From: Betaproteobacteria bacterium
GTDB taxonomy: Bacteria; Pseudomonadota; Gammaproteobacteria; Burkholderiales; Casimicrobiaceae
NCBI GenBank assembly: GCA_013298145.1
Contig: JAAFJO010000001.1
Span: 558,001 to 622,000 of the forward strand
Length of the DNA: 64,000 nucleotides
Reading direction: 5' to 3'
Of this stretch, positions 43,912-52,522 are shown one piece after another. Positions within the stretch are counted from its first letter, which is position 1. The number at the start of each line of letters is the position of its first letter. The translations under genes and the position numbers were made by a program. A model generated the notes under the pieces. It was not told the DNA's origin, did no database searches, and worked only from the letters and a program-made list of their open reading frames with translations.

Positions 43912-44490
43912 ATGTCAGGCGGCGGATTTCACGTACACGGCCCCCACGATCACGAGCTTGAGCACGCAGCTCAACACGGCGATCACAAATCACATGCAGG
44001 GGGCATCGCGGTGGTGACTGCGATCATTGCCACTATCGGTGCACTGTTTGCCTATCAAGGCGGTGCCACGCAAGCCAACGCAGGCCTCTTCAAAAACAAC
44101 GCCGCGATCAAGAAAACCGAAGCGTCGAACCAGTGGAACTATTACCAAGCTAAGAGCAGCAAGCAGAATTTGAGCGAACTCGCGCTTGAGCTCGCGCCCG
44201 AGTCGCGCAAGAAGTTCTATGAAGAGGAAATCAAGCGCTACAAAGCGGAGAAGGGCGAGATCAAGGTCGCCGCTGAGAAGCTCGAAGCTGAGGCGAAAGA
44301 TTGGGACAAGCGAAGCGATTCGCAGATGCACGAGCATCATCGCTGGGCGCAAGCGACAACGCTTTTGCAGATCGCGATTGCGCTCGCGGCAATTGCGCTT
44401 CTCACCAAGCGCCGCTGGCTGGAATACACGATGTACGGCGTGGCCGGTGTGGGTGTTGTGGTGGGTGCGCTTGCCGCACTTCACATTTAG
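43912..44490 (+). CDS. DUF4337 family membrane protein
   Basis: This 192-residue protein has a His-rich N-terminus (FHVHGPHDHELEHAAQHGDH), one membrane segment (IAVVTAIIATIGALFAYQGG) and the conserved KTEASNQWNYYQAKSSKQNL. A coiled coil follows (YKAEKGEIKVAAEKLEAEAKD) and then two C-terminal membrane spans. These features define DUF4337, of unknown function. The start follows AGGGATC. Confidence 0.92.
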   Translation: MSGGGFHVHGPHDHELEHAAQHGDHKSHAGGIAVVTAIIATIGALFAYQGGATQANAGLFKNNAAIKKTEASNQWNYYQAKSSKQNLSELALELAPESRKKFYEEEIKRYKAEKGEIKVAAEKLEAEAKDWDKRSDSQMHEHHRWAQATTLLQIAIALAAIALLTKRRWLEYTMYGVAGVGVVVGALAALHI

Positions 44491-44839
44491 CGACGCCTGA
44501 GCGGGCAACCGCAGCTCAGTTTTCGGTCGCTCAGCTGGGTGGCGTGCCACTGAAGTGCGGTAGCTATTTTCTGCTAAAGCATTTTCTTAGTAGGCCAGAT
44601 TTAAACTGGACTACGCGCAATTTATTTGATGATTCAAGAAATGTATAGAAATGGCGCTAGTCCCGTTTGAATCGGGGCGAACGCATAGAGTTAGAGGCGA
44701 TTTTCGCCGTCTGCGTTGCTGGTTCGCGCGAGAGGCAGCCGCGTCCGCACGCGGACGGTCTGCCCGAGGGTCGCGCGAGCGGTTCGAGTAGAACGCTCGT
44801 TTGTGCTGATTGGGCAAACTTCCCGGCTAAACTCGCAGG
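44491..44839. other. Gene-free 349-bp region before liuR
   Basis: It contains repeat copy F (44589-44684) and a GC-rich hairpin at 44742-44757 (CGTCCG-CACG-CGGACG), with further GCGCGAG inverted bases around it. No gene with a plausible start and coding pattern is seen. The liuR promoter is presumably in the last 60 bp. Confidence 0.6.
44589..44684. repeat. AT-rich inverted-pair repeat, copy F
   Basis: The left head is TAGGCCAGATTTAAACTGGA, then CTACGCGC. The reverse complement of the right head is CGCCCCGATTCAAACGGGAC, then TAGCGCC, so the two heads align over nearly 30 bases as inverted copies. The middle 40 bp is AT-rich. Confidence 0.85.
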
Positions 44840-45262
44840 ATGACTGCCGACGCCGTTCGCGCTGAAACCTTCACCATTTCCGATCTTGCGGATGAGTTCG
44901 CCCTCACCACGCGCGCGATTCGCTTTTACGAAGATCACGGCCTCATCACCCCAGCCCGCAAAGGCACGCGTCGCGTCTACGCGCAGCGCGACCGGGTGCG
45001 CTTGAAGCTCGTGCTGCGCGGCAAGCGCCTCGGCATGAGTTTGGCCGAAATCGCCGAGATCCTTGATCTTTACGATGCCGATAAAAGTGAACGCTCACAA
45101 CTCGTGAAGTTCTTAGAGGTGCTCGAAAAGCGCCGCGCGCTGCTCGAACAGCAACGCGAAGATATCGATGCCGTGATCGAGGAAATCGAGACGATCGAGA
45201 AAGATTGCCAGCGCCGTCTTAAAGCGATCAAGGCAAAAGACCCGGCGATGGCGTCAACGTGA
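44840..45262 (+). CDS. liuR: MerR-family regulator of leucine/isovalerate catabolism (LiuR)
   Basis: This 140-residue MerR protein has an N-terminal winged helix (ISDLADEFALTTRAIRFYED, then GLITPARKGTRRVYAQRDRV) and a C-terminal dimerisation helix (KFLEVLEKRRALLEQQREDI). No metal-binding cysteines are present apart from one near the end. Its position at the head of the liu genes matches LiuR, which controls branched-chain acyl-CoA catabolism. A near-palindrome, the likely operator, lies 90 bp after its stop. Confidence 0.88.
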   Translation: MTADAVRAETFTISDLADEFALTTRAIRFYEDHGLITPARKGTRRVYAQRDRVRLKLVLRGKRLGMSLAEIAEILDLYDADKSERSQLVKFLEVLEKRRALLEQQREDIDAVIEEIETIEKDCQRRLKAIKAKDPAMAST

Positions 45263-45352
45263 CGGGTTTGGCCAGCCCATCAACGAGGCTCGCGCCTGCC
45301 CTGCGACGTGCTCGACGCAACTCGTATCGGCATTTCAAAAACGAAAGATTAC

Positions 45353-45370
45353 GTTTACGTTAACGTCAAC
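45353..45370. promoter_or_regulatory. Candidate LiuR operator before the liu catabolic genes
   Basis: GTTTACGTTAACGTCAAC differs by one base from the perfect palindrome upstream of icmF. It is 60 bp before the thioesterase start, in the gap between liuR and the first structural gene. Confidence 0.78.
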
Positions 45371-45429
45371 TTACGCCTAGAATTTCGTTTGTTTCGTATC
45401 ACCTAGCAACCGCTCCCCGCCACCGCCCC

Positions 45430-45882
45430 ATGCTCGATCCCGCCAAGCTTTCTGACATCGAAGCGATCATCGCCGCGCAAGGTGCGATGCGCTTGATCGG
45501 CGTCGAAGTTGTCCGCGTCGAACGGGGCGAAACGGAATTCGCAGTGAATTTCCGCCCGGAGCTATCGCAGCAGAACGGCTTTTTCCACGCGGGCATCGTG
45601 AGCACGCTGGTTGACACTGCGGGCGGCTGCGCCGGTGTGACTGCAATGCCGCCGGGTGCGGGCGTATTGACGGTTGAATTCAAACTGAATTTGCTCGCGC
45701 CGGCTGACGGCGAGCGCATTGTCGCGCGCGCGGAAGTGGTCAAATCTGGCCGTACGCTTACGATCACGCAAGGCCGCGTGTTCGTCTACAAAAACGGCGT
45801 TGAAACGCTCTGTGCCCTGATGCAACAAACACTGATCTCGATGCCTGCAAAGACAGTGCGCGAACCAGATTCATCGAAATGA
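45430..45882 (+). CDS. PaaI-like hotdog thioesterase
   Basis: This 150-residue hotdog protein has QQNGFFHAGIVSTLVDTAGG, the core motif of PaaI/YigI-type acyl-CoA thioesterases, and VLTVEFKLNLLAPADGERI in the following strands. It is the first gene after the LiuR operator and 15 bp before liuA. It may clear stalled branched acyl-CoA. Confidence 0.9.
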   Translation: MLDPAKLSDIEAIIAAQGAMRLIGVEVVRVERGETEFAVNFRPELSQQNGFFHAGIVSTLVDTAGGCAGVTAMPPGAGVLTVEFKLNLLAPADGERIVARAEVVKSGRTLTITQGRVFVYKNGVETLCALMQQTLISMPAKTVREPDSSK

Positions 45883-45897
45883 CCGAAGGTGTAGCCC

Positions 45898-47061
45898 ATG
45901 CAATTCCCATTTTTGAAATTTGATCTCGGCGAAGACATCGCCATGCTGCGCGACTCCATCGCCGCCTTCGCAGCGGCTGAAATCGCCCCCCGTGCCGGAG
46001 ACATTGATCACAGCAATCAATTCCCGATGGATTTGTGGAAAAAGATGGGCGATCTTGGCATTCTCGGGATCACTGTGCCGGAGGAATACGGCGGCGCGAA
46101 CATGGGCTATTTGGCGCATTGCGTGGCAATGGAGGAGATTTCCCGCGCGAGTGCATCGGTCGGTTTGTCGTACGGAGCGCACTCGAATCTCTGCGTCAAT
46201 CAACTCAAAATCAATGGCAGCGAAGCGCAAAAGAAAAAGTATCTTCCGAAGCTCGTTTCCGGAGAACATGTCGGCGCGCTCGCGATGAGTGAGCCGGGCT
46301 CGGGTTCAGACGTCGTCTCGATGAAATTGCGCGCCGATTTCAAAGGCGATCACTACGTCTTGAACGGTAACAAAATGTGGATCACCAACGGGCCGGACGC
46401 CGACACGTTGGTCGTGTACGCCAAAACTGATCCAGGCCTCGGCCCGCGCGGCATCACTGCCTTCATCATCGAAAAAGGCTTCAAAGGCTTTTCGACCGCG
46501 CAGAAGCTGGACAAGCTCGGGATGCGCGGCTCAAACACCTGCGAGCTTGTGTTTCAGGATTGCGAAGTACCGGCAGAAAACGTGCTCAAGGAAGTCGGTA
46601 AAGGCGTCAACGTGCTCATGAGCGGGCTTGACTATGAACGCGCAGTGTTGGCTGGCGGTTCGGTCGGCATCATGGCGGCGTGTTTGGACGTTGTGCTTCC
46701 GTATGTTCACGAGCGAAAGCAATTCAATCAATCGATTGGTGAATTTCAATTGATGCAGGGCAAGGTCGCCGACATGTATTCAACGTACTCTGCGTGTCGC
46801 GCCTATCTGTATGCGGTGGCGCAGGCGTGCGATCGCGGCGAAGTCACGCGAAAAGACGCTGCGGGCGTGATTCTTTACTGCGCTGAAAAGGCAACGTGGA
46901 TGGCGGGCGAGGCAATTCAGGCGTTGGGCGGCAATGGCTACATCAATGAATACCCGACCGGGCGCTTATGGCGCGACGCGAAGCTATATGAAATCGGCGC
47001 AGGCACGTCTGAAATTCGCCGCATGTTGATTGGTCGCGAATTGTTTAACGAGACGAAGTAG
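45898..47061 (+). CDS. liuA: Isovaleryl-CoA dehydrogenase
   Basis: This FAD acyl-CoA dehydrogenase of 387 residues oxidises isovaleryl-CoA to 3-methylcrotonyl-CoA. It carries [46 protein letters not shown] and [12 protein letters not shown], where Glu247 is at the position of the catalytic base used by isovaleryl-CoA dehydrogenases. The C-terminal [19 protein letters not shown] is typical. Position in the liu cluster supports the substrate. Confidence 0.96.
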   Translation: MQFPFLKFDLGEDIAMLRDSIAAFAAAEIAPRAGDIDHSNQFPMDLWKKMGDLGILGITVPEEYGGANMGYLAHCVAMEEISRASASVGLSYGAHSNLCVNQLKINGSEAQKKKYLPKLVSGEHVGALAMSEPGSGSDVVSMKLRADFKGDHYVLNGNKMWITNGPDADTLVVYAKTDPGLGPRGITAFIIEKGFKGFSTAQKLDKLGMRGSNTCELVFQDCEVPAENVLKEVGKGVNVLMSGLDYERAVLAGGSVGIMAACLDVVLPYVHERKQFNQSIGEFQLMQGKVADMYSTYSACRAYLYAVAQACDRGEVTRKDAAGVILYCAEKATWMAGEAIQALGGNGYINEYPTGRLWRDAKLYEIGAGTSEIRRMLIGRELFNETK

Positions 47062-47074
47062 TCGCCAAGCTGAA

Positions 47075-47749
47075 GTGAATACATCGCTCGAACATCTTTT
47101 TGACAACAACCGCGCTTGGGTGGCTTCCACGCTCGCGGACGATGCGAATTTTTTTGACAAACTCAAACATCAACAGCAACCCGAATATCTCTGGATCGGC
47201 TGCTCTGACTCACGCGTCCCCGCTAATCAAATCATCGGATTGCCGCCCGGCGAAATCTTCGTGCATCGAAATGTCGCAAACGTCGTGGTGCATACTGATC
47301 TCAATTGCCTATCGGTGTTGCATTTCGCAGTAGATGTGCTCAAAGTAAAGCATGTCATTTTGTGCGGACACTATGGCTGCAGCGGTGTCGCCGCTGCGCT
47401 CGACGGCTCCCGCTTGGGTATCTCTGACAATTGGATTCAGCATGTTCGAGATACCGCTGAAAATCATCGCGAAAGCCTCAGCGCTGTCGTTGATCGCGAA
47501 GCAAAATTGCGGAAACTTTGTGAATTACATGTGGTGGAACAGGTGAGAAATTTGGCACGCACTACCATCGTTCGCGACGCCTGGGCGCGCGAGCAATTGC
47601 TCACGCTCCACGGCTGGATTTACGGTATCGAAGACGGTTTGTTGCGCAATTTGCATCTGGATTTGAGCGCAGAAAGTGACACCCGGTCGGTCACTCGCAA
47701 AGCATTCGCCGCGATTGACGTGCGTGAAGGCGAAGGCATCATCGCATGA
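47075..47749 (+). CDS. can: Beta-carbonic anhydrase
   Basis: The GTG at 47075 gives 224 residues. Zinc ligands are Cys43 (GCSDSRVPA), His99 and Cys102 (LCGHYGCSG), with Asp45 and Arg47 as the dyad. It hydrates CO2 to bicarbonate. It sits between liuA and the carboxylase genes liuB/liuD, which consume bicarbonate, suggesting a metabolic link. A small membrane protein gene overlaps its stop. Confidence 0.96.
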   Translation: MNTSLEHLFDNNRAWVASTLADDANFFDKLKHQQQPEYLWIGCSDSRVPANQIIGLPPGEIFVHRNVANVVVHTDLNCLSVLHFAVDVLKVKHVILCGHYGCSGVAAALDGSRLGISDNWIQHVRDTAENHRESLSAVVDREAKLRKLCELHVVEQVRNLARTTIVRDAWAREQLLTLHGWIYGIEDGLLRNLHLDLSAESDTRSVTRKAFAAIDVREGEGIIA

Positions 47750-48072
47750 GACGCAACGCGGTCATGCTTTTTGGCTTCTTCCTTGCAATCGCGGGGATGT
47801 TCGCTTTTGCCGTTGCCCCAAGAATCGGCATGGTGATGGTGTGGACTGGTGCGGTGTGCGCGTGGTTTGGCATCGCCGTTGCGATTGAGCAGAAACCGTG
47901 GATTCCGCGCGGGAAACTGCTCTTGCAAATTCTGCTGGGCGCGTCAGCATTCTCACTCGCATTGACGGCGTCACCGCTGTCGATCCGTGGAATTTTCATT
48001 GCCGCGCTGCTTGGCGGTGTGATTGGCGCGTTTGCGTCACAATGGAGCCGTTGGCTCGCAAATAAAAGATAG
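47746..48072 (+). CDS. Small membrane protein overlapping the carbonic anhydrase gene
   Basis: This 108-residue protein has four hydrophobic stretches (MLFGFFLAIAGMFAFAVA, MVMVWTGAVCAWFGIAVA, LLLQILLGASAFSLAL and GIFIAALLGGVIGAF). Its ATG overlaps the carbonic anhydrase stop (ATGA), so the genes are coupled. No family is recognised; a link to CO2/bicarbonate handling is only positional. Confidence 0.7.
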   Translation: MRRNAVMLFGFFLAIAGMFAFAVAPRIGMVMVWTGAVCAWFGIAVAIEQKPWIPRGKLLLQILLGASAFSLALTASPLSIRGIFIAALLGGVIGAFASQWSRWLANKR

Positions 48073-48134
48073 AAATTCAAAAAATCCAGAAGGTCGCCAA
48101 GGAGGCGCTTTTCAATTTTCAGTCGGAGAGAATC

Positions 48135-49313
48135 ATGTCGGATCCAGTTGTTATCGTTGGCGTTGCGCGTACCCCGATGGGTGGAATGCTCGGAGATTTT
48201 TCGTCGCTTAGCGCATCAGATTTAGGCGCGGTCGCGGTGAAGGCGGCGGTTGAGCGCGCGGGTGTCGCAGCCGACGCGGTGGACGAGGTCATCCTTGGCA
48301 ACTGCTTGATGGCAGGCCAAGGCCAAGCGCCCGCCCGCCAAGCCACGTTGAAATCCGGTCTCCCGAAAGGGACCGGCGCGCTCACCATCACCAAGATGTG
48401 CGGCTCCGGCATGAAGGCCGTGCAATTGGGCTACGACTCAATCACTGCGGGCACGCGTGATATTGTGGTGGCGGGCGGCATGGAATCCATGACGAACGCG
48501 CCGCATCTGCTGATGAATTCGCGCAAGGGCTATCGCTACGGCGCGGTCACCACGTATGACCACATGGCGATGGACGGCCTCGAAGACGCCTACGATCACA
48601 AGGCGATGGGTGTTCACGCAGAAAACTGCGCGAAGAAATACACCTTCACCCGCGAAGAGCAAGATGCCTTCGCCATCGCCTCAACCAAGCGCGCCCAAGA
48701 AGCTACGGCGAGCGGCGCGTTCAAGTGGGAAATCGTGCCCGTCGCGATCAAAGGCAAGGCTGGCGACACGATGATAGAGATCGACGAGCAACCACCGAAA
48801 GCCAAGCTCGACAAGATCCCATCGCTCAAACCCGCGTTCATCAAAGAAGGCACGATCACCGCCGCGAACGCATCTTCGATTTCCGATGGCGCAGCAGCAC
48901 TCGTGCTCATGAAGCAATCGAAAGCGCAGGCGCTTGGCTTAAAGCCAATTGCAAAGATCGTTGCGCACGCCGAATACAGCCAAGAGCCGGAATGGTTCAC
49001 CACAGCGCCTGCAGGCGCGATCAAAAAGGTCTTCGCGAAGACAGGCTGGGATTCGAAGGCCGTTGATCTTTTCGAGATCAATGAAGCATTCGCCGTAGTC
49101 ACCATGGCCGCGATGAAAGAGTTCGACATTCCGCACGACAAAGTGAACATTCACGGTGGCGCGTGCGCACTCGGCCATCCGATTGGCGCATCCGGTGCGC
49201 GCATCCTTGTGACCCTGCTTGGCGGTTTGAAAAAGACTGGTGGCAAGAAGGGTGTCGCTGCGCTTTGTATTGGTGGCGGTGAAGGTATAGCGATGGCTGT
49301 GGAGATGCTGTAG
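48135..49313 (+). CDS. Acetyl-CoA C-acetyltransferase (AtoB-type thiolase)
   Basis: A 392-residue biosynthetic/degradative thiolase with the acyl-accepting cysteine in TKMCGSGMKAVQLG, INEAFAVVTMAAM, NIHGGACALGHPIGASGARI and a modified C-terminal cysteine motif ALCIGGGEGIA. It would split acetoacetyl-CoA produced at the end of leucine degradation. GGAGAGAATC precedes the start. A GC-rich inverted repeat follows, as it does after the other thiolase in the window. Confidence 0.95.
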   Translation: MSDPVVIVGVARTPMGGMLGDFSSLSASDLGAVAVKAAVERAGVAADAVDEVILGNCLMAGQGQAPARQATLKSGLPKGTGALTITKMCGSGMKAVQLGYDSITAGTRDIVVAGGMESMTNAPHLLMNSRKGYRYGAVTTYDHMAMDGLEDAYDHKAMGVHAENCAKKYTFTREEQDAFAIASTKRAQEATASGAFKWEIVPVAIKGKAGDTMIEIDEQPPKAKLDKIPSLKPAFIKEGTITAANASSISDGAAALVLMKQSKAQALGLKPIAKIVAHAEYSQEPEWFTTAPAGAIKKVFAKTGWDSKAVDLFEINEAFAVVTMAAMKEFDIPHDKVNIHGGACALGHPIGASGARILVTLLGGLKKTGGKKGVAALCIGGGEGIAMAVEML

Positions 49314-49331
49314 GCGCGTCGCGCGTGCTGT

Positions 49332-49446
49332 CCCTCCCCCTTCAAGGGGGAGGCTAGGAGGGGGATGGGGTTCGTCTCTCCTGGAGCGATTCAGTGAACG
49401 CAGGAACCCCATCCCCACCCCTGCCCTCCCCTTGAAGGGGAGGGGG
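49332..49446. repeat. GC-rich inverted repeat, full copy 2
   Basis: CCCTCCCCCTTCAAGGGGGA with a following GGAGGGGGATGGGG tract forms the left arm and AACCCCATCCCCACCCC with CCTCCCCTTGAAGGGGAGGG the right arm. The arms match those at 928-1027, and both copies lie directly 3' of a thiolase gene. Confidence 0.88.
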
Positions 49447-49454
49447 CGAGAAAC

Positions 49455-50129
49455 ATGGCAAAAACAGTTCTTATCCTTGGCGCCAACCGCGGACTCGGTC
49501 TTGAGTTTGCGAGGCAGTATGCAGCGGACGGCTACGACGTGATCGCGACCTGTCGTCGCCCGACGGAGGCGACTGAGTTGCGCCGCTTGGGCGTGCGGCT
49601 CGAAGCGCTCGACACATCAACATCTTCGTCCATCGAGTCGCTCGCGAAGAAACTTGAAGGCGAATCAATTGATGTGTTGATCTGCAACGCGGGCGTCTAC
49701 GGTCCGCGCAACGATCAGCTCACCGACATGCCCACGGAAGACTTCGATTTGGTGATGCGCACCAACGTGCTCGGCCCGCTGCGACTCACGCTCGCGTTTG
49801 CGGATAACGTGGCGAAAGCGCGTGGCGCGATGGCGTTTCTCTCGTCACGCATGGGCTCCATCGGCACCATGAGTTCGAGTTCAGGGATTGCGTATCGGGC
49901 CAGCAAAGCGGCGTTGAATGCCGTGGTGAAAGCGGCCTCGATTGAGCTTGGTAAACGCGGTGTGCGCGTGGTGTCGCTGCATCCCGGCTGGGTGCGCACC
50001 GACATGGGCGGACCGGCCGCCACACTCACGCCGACAGAGAGCGTGGCTGGGATGCGCCACGTGATCGAAAACGCGAGCGATTTACACGGTGGGTTCTACG
50101 ACAACACGGGCGCGAACATTCCTTGGTGA
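49455..50129 (+). CDS. Short-chain dehydrogenase (C-factor-like SDR)
   Basis: A 224-residue SDR with ILGANRGLGLEFARQYA, LICNAGVYGPRNDQL, FLSSRMGSIGTMSSSSGIAY containing the catalytic Ser and Tyr, RASKAALNAVV with the Lys, and LHPGWVRTDMGGPAA. It resembles CsgA-like/sniffer-type carbonyl reductases. The first start follows the end of the repeat by only a few bases. Confidence 0.93.
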   Translation: MAKTVLILGANRGLGLEFARQYAADGYDVIATCRRPTEATELRRLGVRLEALDTSTSSSIESLAKKLEGESIDVLICNAGVYGPRNDQLTDMPTEDFDLVMRTNVLGPLRLTLAFADNVAKARGAMAFLSSRMGSIGTMSSSSGIAYRASKAALNAVVKAASIELGKRGVRVVSLHPGWVRTDMGGPAATLTPTESVAGMRHVIENASDLHGGFYDNTGANIPW

Positions 50130-50158
50130 CCTCGCGCTTCACGCGCAGCTAAATGCGT

Positions 50159-50254
50159 GTCGCCCCAGTCCAATCAGGGCTATATGCAAAAAATCAGATG
50201 GCTTGTTTGAATATGTTTTGTTCTTTCAGCCCAGGTTAATTAGTGCGATAAGCG
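50159..50254. repeat. AT-rich inverted-pair repeat, copy G
   Basis: The left head is GTCGCCCCAGTCCAATCAGG, then GCTATATGC. The right head, read in reverse complement, is TCGCACTAATTAACCTGGGC, then TGAAAG. The heads align as inverted copies around 45 AT-rich bases. Confidence 0.75.
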
Positions 50255-50303
50255 ACAAAGTCATTAACGGTTTAACACGTGACCCTTTGAGCAGGATAAA
50301 ACG

Positions 50304-50711
50304 ATGAAGCGAGCGATGGATTTGGTGCGCGAGGCGGAACAGCACATCGTCACGCTGTCGCTCGAAGAGGTGAGCGCGGCGATGAGTGATGACAACACCG
50401 TCATCGTCGACATTCGTGACGTGCGTGAACTCTGGCGTGAGGGAAAAGTGCCCGGCGCGGTGCATTCGCCACGCGGCATGAACGAATTCTGGATTGACAC
50501 CGAAAGCCCGTATCACAAGCCGATGTACGCGCCCGAGCATCGCGGCAAACGCTTCGTCCTCTACTGTGGTGGCGCATGGCGCTCCGCGCTCGAAGCGAAA
50601 ATGTTCAAAGAAATGGGAATCGAAAACGTCGCCCACATGGCGGGCGGATTCAGCGCGTGGAAAGAAGCCGGATTGCCCGTGGAACGCGTTGAGCAGAAAC
50701 CACCGAAGTAA
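50304..50711 (+). CDS. Rhodanese-like domain protein
   Basis: This 135-residue single rhodanese domain has VSAAMSDDNTVIVDIRDVREL, VPGAVHSPRGMNEFWID and the active-site loop YCGGAWRSALEA with the catalytic cysteine. It may carry sulfane sulfur or serve as a sulfurtransferase; why it sits inside the liu region is unclear. Its stop is at the left border of a tandemly duplicated repeat. Confidence 0.93.
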   Translation: MKRAMDLVREAEQHIVTLSLEEVSAAMSDDNTVIVDIRDVRELWREGKVPGAVHSPRGMNEFWIDTESPYHKPMYAPEHRGKRFVLYCGGAWRSALEAKMFKEMGIENVAHMAGGFSAWKEAGLPVERVEQKPPK

Positions 50712-50907
50712 TTTTCGCCACAGATTTACACAGATGAACACAGATTTCTTTCCGACAAATCGCGCAGCGATGCCTACTCACATCATCTGTGTGAATCTGT
50801 GTTCATCTGTGGCAGAAAATCCCTTCTCGCCGTGAAAACCAACTTCGACGAACTCGCCGCTACGCCGCTACGCGAACCGAACGCACAAGCAGATCGCGCC
50901 GAAATAG
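50712..50907. repeat. First unit of a 196-bp tandem duplication (repeat plus cupin gene 5' end)
   Basis: Starts TTTTCGCCACAGATTTACAC and includes a CACAGAT inverted repeat (50712-50820) followed by a broken copy of the downstream cupin start (GTG at 50832, MKTNFDELAAT). The identical arrangement recurs exactly 196 bp further on. Similarity is high through the repeat and the first eight codons, then fades over the next 20-30 bases. Confidence 0.88.
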
Positions 50908-50933
50908 TTTTCGCCACAGATTTACACAGATGA
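50832..50933 (+). pseudogene. Truncated duplicate of the cupin gene 5' end
   Basis: The frame GTGAAAACCAACTTCGACGA... gives MKTNFDELAAT, matching the real cupin start MKANFDELIAT, then diverges and runs into the next repeat, stopping after 33 codons. It has no domain and is a relic of the tandem duplication. Confidence 0.7.
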
Positions 50934-51016
50934 ACACAGATTTCTTTTCGAAAAGTCACACAGCGATGATCTCTCACATCATCTGTGTGAAGCTGTGTGC
51001 ATCTGTGGCAAAAAAT
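50908..51016. repeat. CACAGAT-family inverted repeat, second unit of the tandem duplication
   Basis: TTTTCGCCACAGATTTACAC on the left and CATCTGTGGCAAAAAAT on the right, with TCACATCATCTGTGTGAAGC inside. It is collinear with the unit at 50712 and ends 11 bp before the cupin start codon. Confidence 0.9.
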
Positions 51017-51027
51017 CCCTTCTCGCC

Positions 51028-51366
51028 GTGAAAGCCAACTTCGACGAACTCATAGCTACATTGCCACGCGCGCCGAACGCGCAGTGGCCTGCGGGCGTGC
51101 CGTTTGTCAACGCAATGTCGCACGGCTCGATGAGTGTCGAGGCGTTTGCGATCAACGAATCGGATCGGCAAAGACCGCACGATCAAGACGAGCTCTACTT
51201 TGTTCAACGCGGCAGCGGCACGCTCACCATCGACGGCGTCGCATACCCATGCAAAGCGGGCGATGCGTTCTTTGTTCGTGCGGGGCAGGCGCATCGGTTT
51301 GCTGATTGCAGTAGAGATTTCGCAACCTGGGTTGTTTTCTGGGGGCCAAAAGGCGGAGAAGATTAG
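51028..51366 (+). CDS. Cupin-domain protein
   Basis: The GTG at 51028 gives 112 residues. The cupin motif 1 is RPHDQDELYFVQRGSG and motif 2 is KAGDAFFVRAGQAHRF, with the expected His, Glu and His ligands. It is likely a small metal-binding cupin of unknown reaction. Its stop directly abuts the start of the acyl-CoA dehydrogenase gene, so the two are coupled. Its leader has been replaced by repeat sequence. Confidence 0.88.
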   Translation: MKANFDELIATLPRAPNAQWPAGVPFVNAMSHGSMSVEAFAINESDRQRPHDQDELYFVQRGSGTLTIDGVAYPCKAGDAFFVRAGQAHRFADCSRDFATWVVFWGPKGGED

Positions 51367-52518
51367 ATGTTGTTAACTGAAGACCAACGCATGGTGCGCG
51401 ACAGCGTGCGCGCCTACGTGCAAGAACAAATCGCCCCGAAAGCTGGGTCGTGGGACAAGACCCACACCTTCCCGTCGCAAGAGCTGAAGGGCCTTGCCGA
51501 ACTCGGCTGCTACGGCGTGGCCGTGCCCGATCAATACGGCGGCGCGGGCATGGATTACATGTCGCTCGCGATCATCCTCGAAGAAATCGCAGCCGGTGAC
51601 GGCGGCGTTTCAACCGTGATCTCGGTGAACAACTGCCCCGTCTGCTCGATCATGATGAGCTATGCGAACGAGCAGCAAAAGCGCGATTGGCTTGTGCCGC
51701 TTGCGAAGGGCGACATGCTGGGCGCGTTTTGTTTAACCGAACCGCATGTGGGCTCCGACGCCTCGGGGTTGCGAACCACCGCGATGCGCGACGGCGATCA
51801 TTACGTGATCAACGGCGTGAAGCAATTCATTACGTCGGGCAAGAACGCCGACGTAGCGATTGTGATGGCGGTCACCGATAAAGCGGCGGGCAAAAAGGGC
51901 ATCAGCGCCTTCCTCGTGCCAACCAAAACGCCGGGCTACGTTGTCGCGCGCATCGAAGAAAAGCTCGGACAACATTCAAGCGACACCGCTCAAATTCTGT
52001 TTGAGAACTGCCGCATTCCGGCATCGCTGCGCCTCGGCGAAGAAGGCGAGGGCTACAAGATCGCGCTCGGCGGATTAGAAGGCGGACGCATCGGCATCGC
52101 CGCGCAATCGGTAGGCATGGCGCGCGCCGCGTTCGACGCTGCGCTTGCTTACGCAAAAGACCGGGAAGCGTTTTCGAAGCCTATCTTTGAACATCAAGCG
52201 GTTCAATTCAAACTCGCGGACATGGCCACACAAATCGAAGCCGCGCGACAGCTCATCCATCACGCGGCATCGCTCAAAGACGCCGGCCAGCCCTGCCTCA
52301 CCCAAGCGGCAATGGCAAAACTCTTTGCCAGCGAAATGGCCGAGCGCGTGTGTTCCGATGCGATCCAGATTCACGGCGGCTACGGCTACGTGACCGATTT
52401 TCCAGTTGAACGCATCTACCGCGATGTACGTGTGTGCCAAATTTACGAAGGCACCAGCGATATTCAGAAGATACTGATTGGGCGAGGATTGGCGAGTGGC
52501 GCTCATCAAGTTGCGTAG
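51367..52518 (+). CDS. Acyl-CoA dehydrogenase (short/branched chain)
   Basis: A 383-residue FAD enzyme with [36 protein letters not shown] and the C-terminal [17 protein letters not shown] containing the catalytic base Glu361 at the usual short-chain dehydrogenase position. It is distinct from liuA, whose base is at the isovaleryl-CoA dehydrogenase position. A role on butyryl- or isobutyryl-CoA would connect it to icmF, but specificity cannot be read here. Confidence 0.92.
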   Translation: MLLTEDQRMVRDSVRAYVQEQIAPKAGSWDKTHTFPSQELKGLAELGCYGVAVPDQYGGAGMDYMSLAIILEEIAAGDGGVSTVISVNNCPVCSIMMSYANEQQKRDWLVPLAKGDMLGAFCLTEPHVGSDASGLRTTAMRDGDHYVINGVKQFITSGKNADVAIVMAVTDKAAGKKGISAFLVPTKTPGYVVARIEEKLGQHSSDTAQILFENCRIPASLRLGEEGEGYKIALGGLEGGRIGIAAQSVGMARAAFDAALAYAKDREAFSKPIFEHQAVQFKLADMATQIEAARQLIHHAASLKDAGQPCLTQAAMAKLFASEMAERVCSDAIQIHGGYGYVTDFPVERIYRDVRVCQIYEGTSDIQKILIGRGLASGAHQVA

Positions 52519-52522
52519 ATTA

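Noticed and set aside
44742..44757. GC-rich hairpin as a terminator for the DUF4337 gene
   Set aside because: No T-run follows and it is 250 bp after the stop codon; it may be a solitary REP-like palindrome.
50720..50985. Several open frames encoding FICVNLWRK- or ICVHLCKSVAK-like peptides in repeat regions (also near 52-53, 56, 59-63 kb)
   Set aside because: They are translations of CACAGAT repeats, differ in frame and lack starts and domains; such phantom proteins recur wherever this repeat occurs.
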